Shown: positions 10,725 through 25,700 of the stretch, one piece after another
Layout of the letters: every line of letters starts with the position of its first letter
How positions within the stretch are numbered: the stretch's first letter is position 1
DNA from: Eudorina sp. 2006-703-Eu-15
Taxonomy: Eukaryota > Chlorophyta > Chlorophyceae > Chlamydomonadales > Volvocaceae
Assembly (NCBI GenBank): GCA_003117195.1
Contig: BDSI01000027.1
Span: 310,001-374,000, forward strand
Length of the DNA stretch: 64,000 bases
Direction of reading: 5' to 3'
Notes under the pieces: generated by a model
Database searches by the model: none
What the model saw: only the letters and a program-made list of their open reading frames with translations
Told to the model about the DNA's origin: nothing
Position numbers and translations under genes: made by a program

Positions 10725-13700
10725 TTATCGACTGCCCCGCCGCGGCGGCGAGCTGCGCGCGCGATCACCCGAGCTCCCGCGCCGCCGCCCCGTGCTGTTC
10801 CTGCCTCCCCTCTGCAGCTCGGGCGGTATTCCCAGCCGCCCCGACAGGTCCACCACCAGCTCCTCGTAGCGCTCCACTATGCGGGACAGCTCCGCATGCT
10901 GCTGCTTCATCTCCATGACCTCGTCCCAGAAGCTGGGGTCGAAGGCATTGAGCTCGTTGCGCAGATCCTCGTTCTCCGCCTCCAACTCGCGCAGCTGCCG
11001 CCGGAGCGATGCCACCTCAGGGCCGCTGGCAGCGCCAATCGAGCCGCCTGCGGGGGTCACGAGAAGTCCCAAGTCCCATCGGGCTCAAGCACTAACAAAG
11101 ATCAAAATGGGTCAATCTTTCAGAGCGTCCGTATAGGGCGCTGAATCCAACAGATATGAAGCCGGGCCTCCATGCAGTTGAAGTAGCGCCCGTCACGGGA
11201 ACGTGACCCTCAGTTCCAATCCGTCATCCATTCCCACCCACCATGGGACCATGCAGGCCCCCTCCTTACCCGGCCCACGCAACGCCTCCAGCTCCGTGTC
11301 CCGTTGCGCCAGTGCGCCCCGCAGCGCCGCCACCTCCTCGTCCCTCTGCCCCAGCAGCATCTCCAGGTTGCTCAGCTGCAGCCCCAGCTCCGCCACCCCG
11401 ACGCCGTGCGCGCCGCCCGCGGCCGCCGCGGTCGCCGCCGCCGAGGACTGCGCGGCGCGCAGCTGGCGCCGCAGCTCCGCGTTCGCGGAATTCAGCTCCG
11501 CCACCATGCGGCTGCTGGCAGTCAGCTGCTGCTTCAGCTGCTCCAGCTCCTGCCGGGCCAGCTCCGTGTCGCGTTGGGCGCCCTTCCGCCGGCTCACCTC
11601 CTGCATGTACTTGGTGGTGGGGGTCATGTTGGCGGTGGACTTCTCCAGAGCCGCCTTGAGGTTGGTGATGGTGGACAGGAGCTCCGCCTCACGTGCGGAC
11701 GTGATCCCGGTGGCGGCTCCGGCTGCGGCAGCGCCGCCGCCCAAGCGTGCGCCCGCGGAGCCGGCGCGTCGGGCACCTGGCCCGGCCCCTGCATCCGGCG
11801 GGGCGCCCAGCTCCGCCAGCCGCTCCTTTAACCGGTTGACCTGCAGCTGCAGCTGGTCGCGCTGCAGCCGCAGCTCCAGGACGTCCTCGTCCCGCCGCAG
11901 CGCCGCGCCGCCCGGGGAGGCCGGCGGGCCGGAGGCCGATGTGCCAGCACCGGCCGCGGCTCGCGGCTGCGACTTAAGACGGGCCAATTCAGCGGTCAAC
12001 GCGTCGCGGGCTTCCTCAAGGGTAGTGCAGCGCTGCATGTACTCTTGGAGCTGCATGGGCCGGGGCGAGAAGGCCGGGACGAGGCAGGAATTGCTCGGGA
12101 CACTCGGCCGGACGTGTTACATGGTCACATGCTGGGGGCTGCAGCAAGCACACGAGTTTATGGGAAACGAACGCATCCGTCGCGATGTCAACAGTACCGT
12201 AGCTTGAGGCCTGAATGTGCCATTCGTGCGAGGGTGAGAAATAACACACAACAACGTCATGCGCTGCGGTCCCGCCCAACCCGACTGGATCTCTGGTCAG
12301 GACCTCCCCGGCCAGCCCACAGGTCACACCTTGACTCTGTCCGTGCGGGGCGCCTCCTGCGCGCGGCGCAGCTTGTCGCTCAGGTCGCGAATGGCGGCCG
12401 CCTGCTTGTCTGCCTCAACCTGCAGACTCGCCGCCTGCACCCCCTTGCGGTCCAGTTCCTTCTGCAGTGTGACGACGTCGTTGGTCTTGGCGGCCAGCTG
12501 CCTCCTGCGTCCCCGGGGTGTCAGAAGTTAGAGTGTTCAGCAGCGACCCTCCCACATACCCGCGGGGTCCACTGTAATAATAAGTAATGCATTCATACAT
12601 ACACAGCGGAGGGTGCTTCAAGGTGGGGAACCGCCGCGGCACAGTCCCGGGCTTGCGTACAAGCCACGCGTACTGCTGTGACGATGCCGTGATGATCCAC
12701 ACATACGATCTGGTACGTTACGCCGCACACGCCTCGCACTTGCCGCAGAGAGTCGATCTTGGCGTTGAGTTTCTTGCCCTCCTCCCACTGCAGGATCGCC
12801 CGCTCCCGCCGTTCCTCCGCCTCCGGGTCGTGCTCCTGGCCGTGGCCCCCTTGGTCCTCGCCGCCGCCGTCCGCATCATGGTCGCGCCGCGAAGCCGGGG
12901 GGCGGCGGCCAGCGGGGCCCCTGACGCGAGCCGCAATTACATTCAGTTATGGACCGCGCCATGCATACCAAACGCCCAGCTGCAACAGTAAACGCGATAA
13001 AGGTTGCCGCGGGGAACCCCCAAAATGGGGAACATCTGTACATTCCAGAAAGATACATCAGCAGGGCCCCGCCGACGAAAAAGTGGGGCTGCTAAGATAG
13101 GAAGATACTAAGATACATTGTACGTCACAGGTACGGCATGGCGGTGACGCTTACCGGGCTGGTGGGCGCTTGCCACCGCCGCCTCCGGGACCATCCATGC
13201 CGTCGCCGCCTCCGCCTCCACCTCCGCCGCCACTGCCCCCCGGCGCCGATCCATCGCCCTCTACCGCGCCTCCGCGCTTCAGAGCAGCGTTCTGCTTCTC
13301 TAGGACGTTGATCCGTCTCTGAAGCTCTTCGATCTGTCGTTTAGCCTCGACAGACATGCCCGTGGTCAGGTCCACCACCTGCGTGTGAGCATTGCGGACA
13401 CAGCGGGCCGGGCACTGCCACCTGTCAAAAGGGGCCCTTTGCTTGCGATGGATCAGCACAGGGACGTGCTATGAGGACGTGCGGTCTCTGGGACAATTGG
13501 TCGCCTAACAATGCTTGGAGCGGTGGGACGGCAGACGCCTACACCGTGCCTCATGCACACGACACCGGGGCTCACCGCGTCCCGTGCGTTCTTGAACTTG
13601 TGGAGCTCGTTCTCCACCGTCAAGAGCGTCTTCTCAGCGTACTTGCGCTTCTGAATTTCTTCATCTAAGTACCTGCGTGTTGGCCATAGGCACGGCGGAG

Positions 13701-16700
13701 CTTCAATTCAAGAGCATCACCATTCGCCAGTACCCCCTCAACCAAGTTAACACCACGGCTTCGCCGGTTGCCACATCTCGACTGTAAAACTACCTTCTTC
13801 CCCTGAGACCCGTGACCCGCTCACTTCTTCAGCATCGTGGTCGCATCCACTTCCGACGTAGAACCCTCCGCCAGCCAACGCTGCATCTTCACCCACTCCT
13901 CAATCAAGGTGTCCAGCTCCTCCTCCAGACTGCCCGGCGCATCCATCGAGCGGCCGAGGTTCGTCTTGAAGCGGTCCAGGCCTGCCTTAAAGCGCTCCAT
14001 CTCCTCCCTCAAGTAGGCGCGGTCCGCCATCAGGCGGTCCCGCTCCGCCATCAAGTTGTCCCGCTCTGCCCTCAAGCTCTCCGGCTGCGCTGTCGAGCGC
14101 TCGAGCTCCGCTCGCAGGCGCTCCAGCTCCTCCTTCAACAGGTCACGCTCCTCCTTCAAGCGTTCGCGCGAATCTTTCAAGCGCTCCCACTCCTTTTTCT
14201 GATCTTCCTGCCGCTTGATGGCCTCCAATTTGCTGTCAAGCGGCGGGCGAGGACACACGAGGAGGTGCCGATGGATTGGGAGAAGATTGGTCGATGCATG
14301 AAGTTCCCAGTTCAATGACAGGTACGCAAGCCCTGGTCCGTCTATGCTGCGGTCAGGGCCTCGACAGCCACGATTCCGAGACCTACAGCGCCTGCCGGCG
14401 GCAGCAAGCCCACTCGTGTCTGTGTTTGTGCTTCCACCATGAAACAACAGAAGAGCTCGGCTGGTCACTGCAGGATAACCGGCTATCCTGAGCCCGCTGC
14501 TCGTCCGTCGTCCCCCACTCACTCGTCCGCTTGTTCCTGCATGACCTGCGTCAGGTTTGCCTCCAGCTTCTTGATGGCGCCCTTCAGCTGCTGCAGCAGG
14601 TCGTCCTTGTTCTTCAGCTGCGTCTGCAGCTTTTGCAGGTGGGCCTTGGTGGGGCCTTCCTTGCGGGCCGCAGCGGCAGCGACGTGCGTCTCCGCCTCCG
14701 TCCGCAGCGCCGTGATCTGGTCCCGGAGCTGCTTGAGCTGCGGGAGGCATCAAGAGGGCGGGCACAGGCGCGACAGCGACAGCGAGGGTTTGTGGGCTGA
14801 TGGGTTACGATATACCCTAGGTTGACAGCAGGACCAAAGATTCGGTCCCACATCCGACATGCCCTTCCCAGCCCGGAGACCGTTCTTATGCTAGGTCCTA
14901 CACTGGTCAAAAATCGGTGCATTTAAGGCTGTAATGTACAGCAGGTAACCCCAGCGTCAACCTGTGCTCTAGTGGAATTGCAGGTACACTCCAGATGCAC
15001 GTGTTTGGTTTCAGAGAAGCATATGACCGCCTTTGATGCAGGTCGCAACGGGGTTCCCCTACCTCCTGCTCGTAGCTGAGCTTGAGCATGTCGATGGCAG
15101 CGTCCTTCTGCTCCAGCCGGTTCTTCAGGATGGTGTTCATGTCCTGCGCCCGATCAAGCGCCTCCTTGAGCTTAAGCTGCTCCTCCGGCACCTGCTTCGC
15201 CGCGTACTTGAGGGGCAGCCGGTCCAGGACACTCTACAGGGCACGGCGAAGTGGGCAGGCGTCGGGTGCAGGGTTTGATGGAAAGGGATTCAAACAGACA
15301 GCCCACTGGTCTGACCCCGGGTTCCTGGATTTCCAACATGCAGCTGCTTGCGGGCGGAAAGAGACGGCCCGGACGGCCTAGGGCGCTGCAAGACCGTATG
15401 TCAGTTCCGTTGGTGTGGACAGGAAGCTCGTGTAGGCAGTGTCTTGCAAGCCGCCACATGCGTGCATGGGCGCGGCCGCGATGGATGCCGACCTTGCACA
15501 AGGAAAGCCATGGAGGGCGCATTACCTTGAGGTCCTGGATCGACGCGTTGTTGCGCTCGAACAATTTCTCGTTGAGCCGCTCAATTTCGGCCCGGTCCTC
15601 AGTGTGGCGCGCCAGCATCTGAGCTGCGTCGTCGTCCAGCTGCTTGCGCAGGACCTCGATCAGCCGGTCCCTGTCCTTGATCCTCTGCTTCAGCTCGTTG
15701 ATGGTTGCCTCGGCTACTGCTTTCATCTGCAGGCAGGCAGACGGCGGGCGGCACCGCAAGTGCGAAGCTGCCGTTTCATGCGTGCGCGTGGCACTGGTTG
15801 CAGGTGGCTCCACACAACAAGGGCCCGGCAGGCGAAGCCGCCATGTCCACGTATACACACACACGCGGTCTGGCGATCCCGGAGTATGGATGGATGCGGC
15901 CCCCGAGTGGACTCCGCCCTGTGCACGACGCGTCAGACACAACGCAGTAGAGGGCCCTCCCGTGTGTCTACGAGTACCCGGCGGACCTGGTCGTACACCG
16001 TCGCGTCCGCGCCCTTGGTCTTGAACTGGTTGAGCGCGTACAGCAGGGCCTCGCTCTGCTGGTTGAGGCGGTCCAGGGCGTCCTGGTGGTGCCGCCGCAC
16101 ATCCGCGAGCTCCTGCATGGTCGCATCGTAGTCCCCCTGCAGCCGGGACCGGTCGGTGCGGAGGTGCTCCGCCTCCTCGCGGGCGTTCTTCAGCGCCTCG
16201 ATCTGCGGGACCACGGCGCCAACAATACGGTAACAATACGCGGACATGATCCCATGTTCCAAACGGCAAACGACAAAAACAAACGACGTGTGGTTTCCAT
16301 GCTACCGTACTTGGTCAGACAGCTCGTGGGCCGTTTGGGTGATATCGCGCCGGCGCAAAAGCCTCGGCCCCGCTTCGGTCCCAGGGAAGCCCTGCCCCGT
16401 CACGCAGGTACATCTGAGCTGCGACAGGCCGACCCACCAGGGCGATGATCTCGTCGCGCTCAGCCATCGTCTTCCGGTACGTGGCCCCGCCTGTGCCGAA
16501 CCCGCCGCCGCCGCCATCACCGCCATCAAAGCCGTCTCCACCGCCGCCAGCCGCCCGCGACCCCCGCAGCCCCCGAGCGCCATCCGCGGCTGCGTCGCTG
16601 AGGTCCTTGGCCGCCAGCAACGCGTTGATCCGCTCGCGCAGCTTCTCCATCTCCTCCTGCAGCCCCACCGCCCGCAGCTCCGCAGCCGCCTGGTCCGCCT

Positions 16701-19700
16701 CCAACTGGCTCTGAGACTGGAAGTACTCCATCTCGTACTTCTCCAGCAAGTCGTGGAGCTCCGCGTTGACGCGCTCCGTGTAGTGGATCTGCGCACACGG
16801 GGGGTTACGGTTACGGTTGCGAACGCTGTTCCTGTTGGTAAAGAGCGGAACAGAGAGGCAAAGGCCAAGCGCCGCCCCCGCTGCCGGTAGCGCGATAAGA
16901 GTGATTCCAGAAAGGGCGGATCAGAACTGCCTGACCGCGATGCTCGAATGTAACAGCTGTCGAGTCACGCCTGAAGGTCTTCAAGCTCCGTCCCGCTATC
17001 CCTACCGCAATCCAGGCGGATGGGCGGCTGCGCCCCGCCCTGGAGCGCATCGTGTAAGCCATGTCGGATGCCCTCCCCGCCGGGTAGCCTCGCACACGGC
17101 CCCGTCCCCTCTCTGCCGGTGGCTCTCATGGCCGCCCACCTTCTCCTTGAGCAGCATGTCCTCGCGGGAGAGTTTGCCCTTCTCTAGGCGCAACTGCAGC
17201 AGCTGGTCGCCCAGGCGGGCCACCTCGCGTGCCAGCTCGCTGTGCGGCCGGCTGCCCCACGACGCCAGGTCGTCCTTGAACTCCAGCCGCAGCTCCGCCT
17301 CCTGCCGGGCATCGTCCAGCTTCAGGATGCGCCGCCTGCAGCCACCCGCAACCCCAAGGACGTGCTATGATGCTAACACTCCTCCCCTACGTCCGGTGTT
17401 CGGCCTCGAGTACTTCCGTTCGGGTCCGGGAGGCTGTTTTCACGCCGCCGGCATTCCCACTACATGGCGACGTGATTACCGCGTTGTACGCGTTCGACAA
17501 GGTACCACGCGTCTACATATCTGGAAGCGCCATCACGAGGTCCGGCCGCCATATACGCGGTTCCCTGCGCACCTTGCCAGCTCGAGGCCCTCCGCCAGCG
17601 TATCGTTGCGCTGCTTGAGCTGGTCCAGCTTGCGCGCCCACAGCCGCGCCTTCCACGCCTCCGTGCGGCCCGCCAGGCTGACCTGCAGCTGCGCCTGCGC
17701 CTCGTGACGCTGCCGGTCGGACCAGGCGGCGTGGTCCTGGTGCGCCGCGACACGTCCCGTCAGGTTGGCCATCTCCTGCTTCTGGCGCCGGATGGTCTTC
17801 TCCAGCTCGATGCGCTGCAGCTCCGACCGGTTTAGGGCGTTGCGCGCCAGGGATTCCTTGGTCCTGGCAGGTGGGCGGGCACGCACACCGAACAACAGCG
17901 GACGTGCAGGCAAACCTTGCAGGCCGTGTGCGTGTGCAGGTGCAGCAGCGAGGTGGAGGGCACCAGGTGGTGCGGCAAGGAGCGGGTGAGGGACGCGATG
18001 CCCATGGACAGCGGGAGCACCTCCCCCTCGGATACCCCAGCGCGACCAAGGGGGCCGTGTGAGGGGCCGTGCAGCATATGCACGGATGCAGACTTTGAGA
18101 CACGCCTGCCCCCCCTAGATGCGTGAAGTTTGCATGGCTAGTGAGTAATGATTGAATTCATCAGGAAGTGAGGTGAGTCATCGGCAGGGTGCCCACCTGC
18201 TGTGGTCCAGCTCCAGGTGCAGCTTGCCGATGAGGGCGGCCTTGTCGCTGCGGCCCGACATGTCCCGGAGAGCCGCCTTCAGGTTGGTGATCTCCGCCAG
18301 GAAGCGCATGCGGTCCCGGGTGGCCGCCTCGGCGCGCCGTTCAGCATCCTGTGCGGGCCAGCGACTCGGGGGTATCACCCAGCGCCCGGCGACAGCCCTT
18401 CGCAAGTGCAATGCGACGGGCCTGCACCCCAAAACCCGACTGTGAGAACCCCTCCGCCGCTCCCCGCTCGAAGCATGAACCGCGCGCCAGACATGTCGCC
18501 TGTACGCCCAGGTGGGACCGGCAGGCCCTGCGCCGAGCAACTCGAACCGGCAGGACGAGCTTCGTGCACATTTTCAGAGAGGCAGACTTATGTGGCAACA
18601 GAGGCCGTGCTGGATGCCGTCTCGTTGATCGATCGATTAGTCGATAGGCGTAAAGCCGATGACGCACCTCCGCTTTGTAGACCAGCTCCGAGTGGTTCTT
18701 CTGAACCTCGGAGGCGGCCGCCTCCGCCGCGTGCATCCGTCGGACCATCTCGTCGACCTCCTCCTTCGTCTGGGAGCCCACCAGCCGGCGCTCCAGACCC
18801 GCTGCCGTCTGCCGCGCCAGCTCCAACTCGGCGGCGCACTGGGCAAGCCGCTGCTCCAGCTCCTTGCTCAGCGTCTGCAGGACCACAACCGCACATGCCA
18901 TTCCTTGGGGGCCCGCGGCATCCAGGTGCGAAGGGCACGCAAGCGGTTGTCGACAACGGGATATGCCATCCACCTCTTGTCATCCTAGGTAAGACCTGCA
19001 TGCCTCGTATTCTGCCTTTGTTGGATCGACGTGCGAAATTGCCCCGAACAGAAACGTATGCGCGTGAAGGGCATCGACCGTCGTCTCCCCTACACACACA
19101 CCAAAGCGACGTCCGCCAGAACGACCCTCGATACTATCATCCAGGCCGTGGAAGACAAAGCGGCCCATACCTCCATGTCCTTCAGGCTGTGCTGTACCCG
19201 GTCCCGCTCCTTTTCGACGAGCTCAACCCGCCGCAGCGCCGCCGCCTCCTGTACTTGGGCCGCTGCAAGTTTCTGCCCCAACACGTTGTCCAGAACTACA
19301 GGCGGCGCCGGGCCCCTCTGGATGCCGGATGAAGAGGGTTTGGAGGCCGTCTTCCCTTCAATTGACTGCTGCTGTGCCGCCGCTGCCGCCGCCTCCTGCA
19401 ACGCCTTTGTGAGCATCTCCGCCTGGTCGAGCTTGGCCCTGTCGCACACGACAGAGAAGGGCCACGGCAGACGCGCGGAACCCTCACGGAAGGGTAGGGT
19501 GTGCTCAATGTCAAGCGCGGCGGTATGGGCGACAGACAAGAAGCAGGCCTCAAAGCTTTGCCTAAGTTCGCGATAGACCGTTTCCTGATTGCTGCAACCA
19601 ACACCTGGCGCCCAACACGGGCCCGCAACCCATGCCATCAACAGCCCTAGTTTCCAATGTGGGTAGGGGTGCCACGGCTGTGCAGCTACGCCCTGCTGTC

Positions 19701-22700
19701 GAGCGCCGGTCGGTGAGCGAGTGCATGGCCCGGAGCGCAGACAGTCGGAGCGCCGTCCCGCACCTGAGCTCCGCTGTCTGGTTGGCCGCCTGGTCGTAGC
19801 GCTTTGTCATTTCGCTCAGGTCGTCCCGCAGTTTGAACACGTCCTCCTGCCCGGGTGCCACCACCGCGTCCGCCTGCTCCTCCAGCAGCTTCCGGTACTC
19901 GTGCTGGATCCGGGTGTGCTTGCCCACCAGGCTGTGGTACGCCTGTGCTGGCGTGGCGGAGGCGCGGACATCGCAGGCAGGGCGCTTGTCAGGTGCTGCT
20001 GCGGAGGCGCACGAGCTAGCAGCTCTTCACAGTGCGTCGGGGAACACGTGAGCCGGACTGCCGACGTTAACCGTTATGCCTGAACCGATTGCATGCTGCA
20101 TTTGTCGCCTGCTCAATGCCCTGTGTTCCCTACAAGCCAACGGCCGTCACGTTCCAGCCTGCCCGGCCCCTCACACCCCGTTACCCTTACCGTACCTTTG
20201 CATTGGCAGCCAGCGCAGTTTTTATATGTCTACTTATTTCCTACACCCGTTTGCCCGTACAAGACATGTCGCAAAGTAACACGGCCCCAAGTAGGCATGC
20301 CCCACTGTTGACACCCAACCAAGTCACTGCACCCACCTGCAACGGAACTGAGCTCTCCAGCTCCCGGTACAGCTGCTCCACACGCCGCTTGGTCTGCTCA
20401 CACGCGGACTCCAGCCAGCGGATGCGGCCGCGTGCAGTGGAGCTGACGTCACGTACCTCCTCCTCCAGCTCCGTGACCCGGGCTGTCAAGGCCTTCTCGC
20501 CCGACACACTGGCCTCCAACTCACGGGCAAGCTTCGCCTGCCTGATCTGTGGGGCACAGGACAGAGAGGGAGAGGGACGACGGTGACCCACGGGAGGGCT
20601 TAGGCCCTGCACATCCATCCACACGCCTGTTTGAACACATGCAGCGGCTCAAAGCCTTGTTAGGACAGAAAAGTATGGTAAGCTGTAACTCCTGCAAGTC
20701 GGGTCTTTGGGGGAAACCATCCGTGGACGGTCAGATTACGAGCTCACCTGGACTACGGCCATGCGCCTCACGGTGTCCAAATACTCCTTCTCCACCTCAG
20801 ACAGCTCACGCGACTTGGTGAGTGTGTCCAGCGCGGTTTGGAGCTCACGAGTGGCTATCTTGTACGCGTCGGCGTCGGCCTGCGCCTTCATAGCCTGCGC
20901 AACCGGCACAACAAGGCCCCGCCATGTTGCACATATCACACCCCCGTGAGAGTGCAAAAATGCAACCCAACCGCCCGAGAAGTGCAAACTGCTCCTGCAC
21001 GTTTTGCTTCGTGTCCCTGCCATGCTGTGACAAAAGCGCCGGGGCCACGTCACACCCATCAAGACTTGCTCGACGCCCCTGCCCCTTCCACTTTCATCTC
21101 CACGGCGCAGTAACGGAGCGGATCAACTCACGCCCCACGCAGGAGTCACCAACCGTGTCCGCGCTGCTCACCTTCTTCTCCAGCGTCACCTTCTCCACCT
21201 TCCATGCGGTCTGCGCGCCGGAATACTCGCGGTACAGCAGCTTGACCTGGTCGTTGAAGGTCTGCATCTTGGTGTGGTACCGCAGCGACGTCTCGTGCAG
21301 CTCGCCCGCCTCCCGCTCCCTGGACGCCAGCTCCTCCAGCACACCGATGAGCTGGTCCTGGAGCCCCTGGATCTGCAGCTGCGCGTCCTCGTACTCGGCC
21401 ATGGTCACGTACTCTTGTGGACAGACGCCGCCGAATGAAGCAATGAATAATTTATTGAACGAAGGGCACACACGACAGTCGCCGCCGCCGGATGAATGGA
21501 AAGCAATGGAAATTTGGATGAAGGGCACACTACAGTCGCCCAACCCAGGCTGGCAGCAATCCCAAAGTGGCGGCAGATTGGCGAACCGCCGTGTCTGTCG
21601 TCCGTAAACGACTACCAGGGATTCCGCACTGCACGCGCACTGCACACCCTCCGCGTTCCTGACCAACCCTCCGTACTTCGCTTCATCGCTGAGCGGTGAC
21701 GCGCGGTGACAAGGACAAGCGACAGTCGCTTCGGCGCGCAGCATCGACCTGCCCGCCTACCGTACCTGATTTGCGGTCCCCCATGGTCAACCCAATGCGC
21801 CGCTCCAGGTCGGTCTTCTGGTCGATCAGTTGCGTGATGCGCACGTCCTTCTGCGCCACATCCACCTGCAGGTCCGCCACCTGCTTGGCCAGCTCCCTGA
21901 GCCGCTCACGCAGCTCATCAGCAATCGCGTCGGCGAGGTAGCTCGCGTCGCCCGGTACCAGCTGCATCACCGTCGGACCGCCGGCGCCTGCGCCGCCAGC
22001 GCCCTGGCCGCTCGGTGTGCCGGGACGAGGCGTCGGCGTCATGGGCCGGGCGACGGAGCTGCGGGGCGGGACCGTGCTGTCGCTGCCGACCAGCGCGGCC
22101 GGATCCTTGAGCAGTGCCGCCAGGGCCTTGTCGGCATTCGCAAGCTCACCTAGGATGGGGTCCAGGAACCGCTGGTAGTCCCTGTCGCTGATGTTGCGCT
22201 GCTCCGCTGCATTGAGGAACGGGGACGCGGTGGTCAGTGAAATTGTCGCGGTGGGCTACAAAAACAGACGGGTGGTTGGTGATGGCCGGTGTGTGCAAGC
22301 CATGACTGGGAGACGGTCCTGAAGGTGTCATGGGCCTCACAGCCACGGTTTTCCAGAAGGCGTTCGGGAACCAGTTGGGTTCAAGCGCAAAACCTGGCCA
22401 GACCACATCAGCCATGAACCCGAGGGCCATCGGCGACAGCCGAAGCCTCCTCACGTATGGAAACAAAGTCCGCGCCCCCGAAGGCGCACCGAGCCAGCCA
22501 CCACAGCGGCGCACCGAAGACCCGCCCCGGGCCCGCATATGGAACCACCCCGCCCACAGTATGCACGACGTACCCGGGCAGAACCTCAACATCGCTGTGG
22601 GCTAACATACTCACCGAACGACTGACTCATCTGCCGCAGCTGGCGCATGCATTCCGACAGCACGCTGCGCACCGCCTCGACTTCCTTCGCCTTGATCGCG

Positions 22701-25700
22701 GGGAGAGCGGCCGAGAGTGTGGGCGGCAGGGGCCCCGTCTCAGCCACCGCCGCCTGGACTGCTTCCTGGAAGGTGCCCAGGCCCGTCGGATCGAACTCGC
22801 TGAGTGCAGGGCGCATGCTGGGCGGGATGTCGGCGTAGGCCATCACCTCGGCCAATCGGACCTCCAGGAAGTTGATCTGCATTGGCATTGGGGAGCGCAG
22901 CGCACCGCCTGCTCAAAACCATGCTCACAACCGAGCACTGCACCATGCGCCAGACCCAAACGGGTGAGGTCGATAGGGTTACGCATCCTTGACACCGTGA
23001 TGCGGTTCATGGTTTGCAACATGGAGGACGCAGTCCGACCCACTGGTCATTGCTATGACCCTGGAAACGAAAGTTGTGCAGCCATACGGGCCGCGACAAG
23101 GCGCAGCACCCAAGGCCAAAATGGATGCCTGCAAGAATGCAAGTCCCAATGACACTTCGGGTATGTTTTGCATACTTGCGTGCACCGTACCCGTTTCTGC
23201 ATCTGGTCCAGCACCCTCGCCTCCTCCAGCCGGTTGTTCTTGAGGCCGTCCACGTACTCCTCCAGCAGCAGCAGCTGGTTCTCGTTGAGACCCATCTCCA
23301 GCGCGTGCTGACCATGGTACTTGGCGCGAAACTTCATCTCCATGCGCAGCTTCCGCCGCTCCTCCTCCAAATCCGCCACCTGCAGGTCACGGTGGGGCGG
23401 CAGGAGCGCGCGCGCGGGTGCGGCCTCCACAGGTCAGCGCCAATCCTGCGCGCCTCACCGCCACCTAGCCCGCACCACAGGCGCACCTGCACTCGCATGT
23501 CTGCAGGACCGCCCGATGCTACACGGAAGCGCAGCCAATAATAACACCGTAACAGCGCTCGAATGGTGCCAGGACGGTGATCACCTGTGGTGATCACGTT
23601 CGTTTTTCAGCGTGCTGGTGAGGCAGCGCACAACCCGGATGGCGTCCGGCGCACCTGCCGCTCCAGCAGCGCGTTCAGCGCCCTCAGCTGCGCAATCGTG
23701 GCCTCCTTTTGCATCTTGATGTCGGTGATGTCGACCTTGTCGGAGTCGCCCAGGTTGGCCTTTTTGCGCAGCATGGCGTTCTCGTCGTACAGGTCCTCCA
23801 CTTTGGCCGCCTGTTTGTTTATTTGCTGCACCAGGCTCTCGATGCGCTTGTTGGACTTGGTCAGGTCCGTGCGCAGCTGCCGAATCTCCTCCACAGCCTG
23901 CAAGGGCGAGCAGGGGAGTTGTCTGGATTCGCAACTGCGAGGCTGGGTGCATGCGCTGGGCGATTGGTTTGTGGTTAGCGCTGCGCGCGCCGTACTTGCG
24001 TGATCCCTGCTTTGCGATCTCCTCTCTCAATGACCGGCCGTCCCACATCACGGAGGCCCGCAATTTGCGTCGTTTCTTGACGGTCCTCAAGAGCTGGGTC
24101 TACTTGGCAGGCTATGGTAACTGAGCTGTGGCTCGCCGAAGCACCCCAGGGGTATAGCAAGCCCCCTACGAGAGCTGCTTTGGCAGTGTGTCTCGACTCT
24201 CGAGGGTTCCTCGAGAGTCGAGACACACTGCCAAGGGAGCTCTCGTAGGGGGCTTCGGCAGTCACCCATGGGGGCTTCGGCAGGCACCGCCGGGGTCCAC
24301 CGTAACCCTAACCAAGAGCGGCGAGCCGGCGACTCTGGTGAGTGGCGCTCACGTGGGCCCGGGGACTCGAAACACTACCTGGGCACAGTGCTTCCCTGTT
24401 TCTCCTTGCACATGTGTTACCATCGTACTGCAGTCACATTCTGTCCAAGCTAAGCAATCCCGGTCCGGGATGGGAATATCTGCATAACTTCGTACCTGGG
24501 GCAGGCCGTACACGCCCGCCTCGTACAGCTTGTTGCGCTCCTTGGCGTCCTTGAGCTCCTCCTCCAGTTCCGTCATGATGGCCCGGTCATCCTCCGCGTC
24601 CTCGTCCTGCTCCTCCAGCTTCCGCTGCAGGAAGTCCACCCGCCGCTTGAGGCGCTCCATCTCCTCCTTCTGACGAGACAGTGCCCGGTCCACCTCCTTG
24701 GCCACGTCCGCCTCCAGCTGCTCATAAGCCTCCAGCAACAGGATCTGTCGCCGGGCCACCCAACGGCAGTGTTGTGGCACAAGAGGGAGGCAGCGTTCAC
24801 GGACCTGATAGGTCGAGCTGTAGCGATCCCGTCGCCGCACGGTGACTTTTGACCGCAATGAACGCACCTCGACTGTGGCCCTTTTCGATTGCCTGACATA
24901 CCGTGCATGAATTCCTTCGCATTATTTCCGTCCTTTCGAACCTCCCATGTCAGGCTCGACCTCTCGCCGACCCGTACCGCGCGCAGCTCGCCAGGCATTG
25001 CACGGGCAGCAACCCCTGTGACACGCACCTTGTCCTCCCGCATGTCGTTCAGCTCCTGCCGCAGGTCCTGCAGCTCCTCCGCACTGATGGCGCCGCTGGG
25101 ACCCCCGGGGCCAGTCGGCTCTCCTTCTTTCCCAGGGCGCCGAACCTTGGCCTCCCGCCGCAAAGCCTCAATCTGGGCGAGCAGACCCGCTTTTTCATCC
25201 TCCCAAGACCTGTGGGCGCCGCAACACCACCAATTCGCGGTGTTTTGATCTTTGTCTGCTAGGTTTTGCGGCTGGACATTGAACGTGCCCCACGTTGGAA
25301 GGCTACCGACTACACAGAGAACAGGAGCTGCCAGAGCATCATGTCAGGGCCACAACCACCGGATGCCGTCCCCCCCCCCTCCCACACACAAAGGGCTGCG
25401 CGCCTAGACCGTGCGTGATTTACGTCCATCGCTTCTTCTTACCGGTCCCCCATCCCATCCCGTTCCCTGTCCGCGGCCCCATCCCCACCACGGCACCTGT
25501 ACTGCCTGTTGAACTTGTCTTCGAACTCGTCCAGCAAGGTCATCTTATCCTGCAGCTCCGCTCGCAGCTCGTCCTGGATGGACAGCAGGTTGTCCTTGTC
25601 GTTGGCCACCTCCTCGACGCGGGCCTCCAGGGAGACGTTCTTGGAGAGCAGCTCCTGGTACTGGTGATTCAGCTCGATGATCTTCTCCGAAACCTGACAC

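Noticed and set aside
11203..12207. Plus-strand open frame of about 334 codons
   Set aside because: It mirrors the large penultimate CEP290 exon; Ser/Arg/Ala richness comes from the complement of coiled-coil codons.
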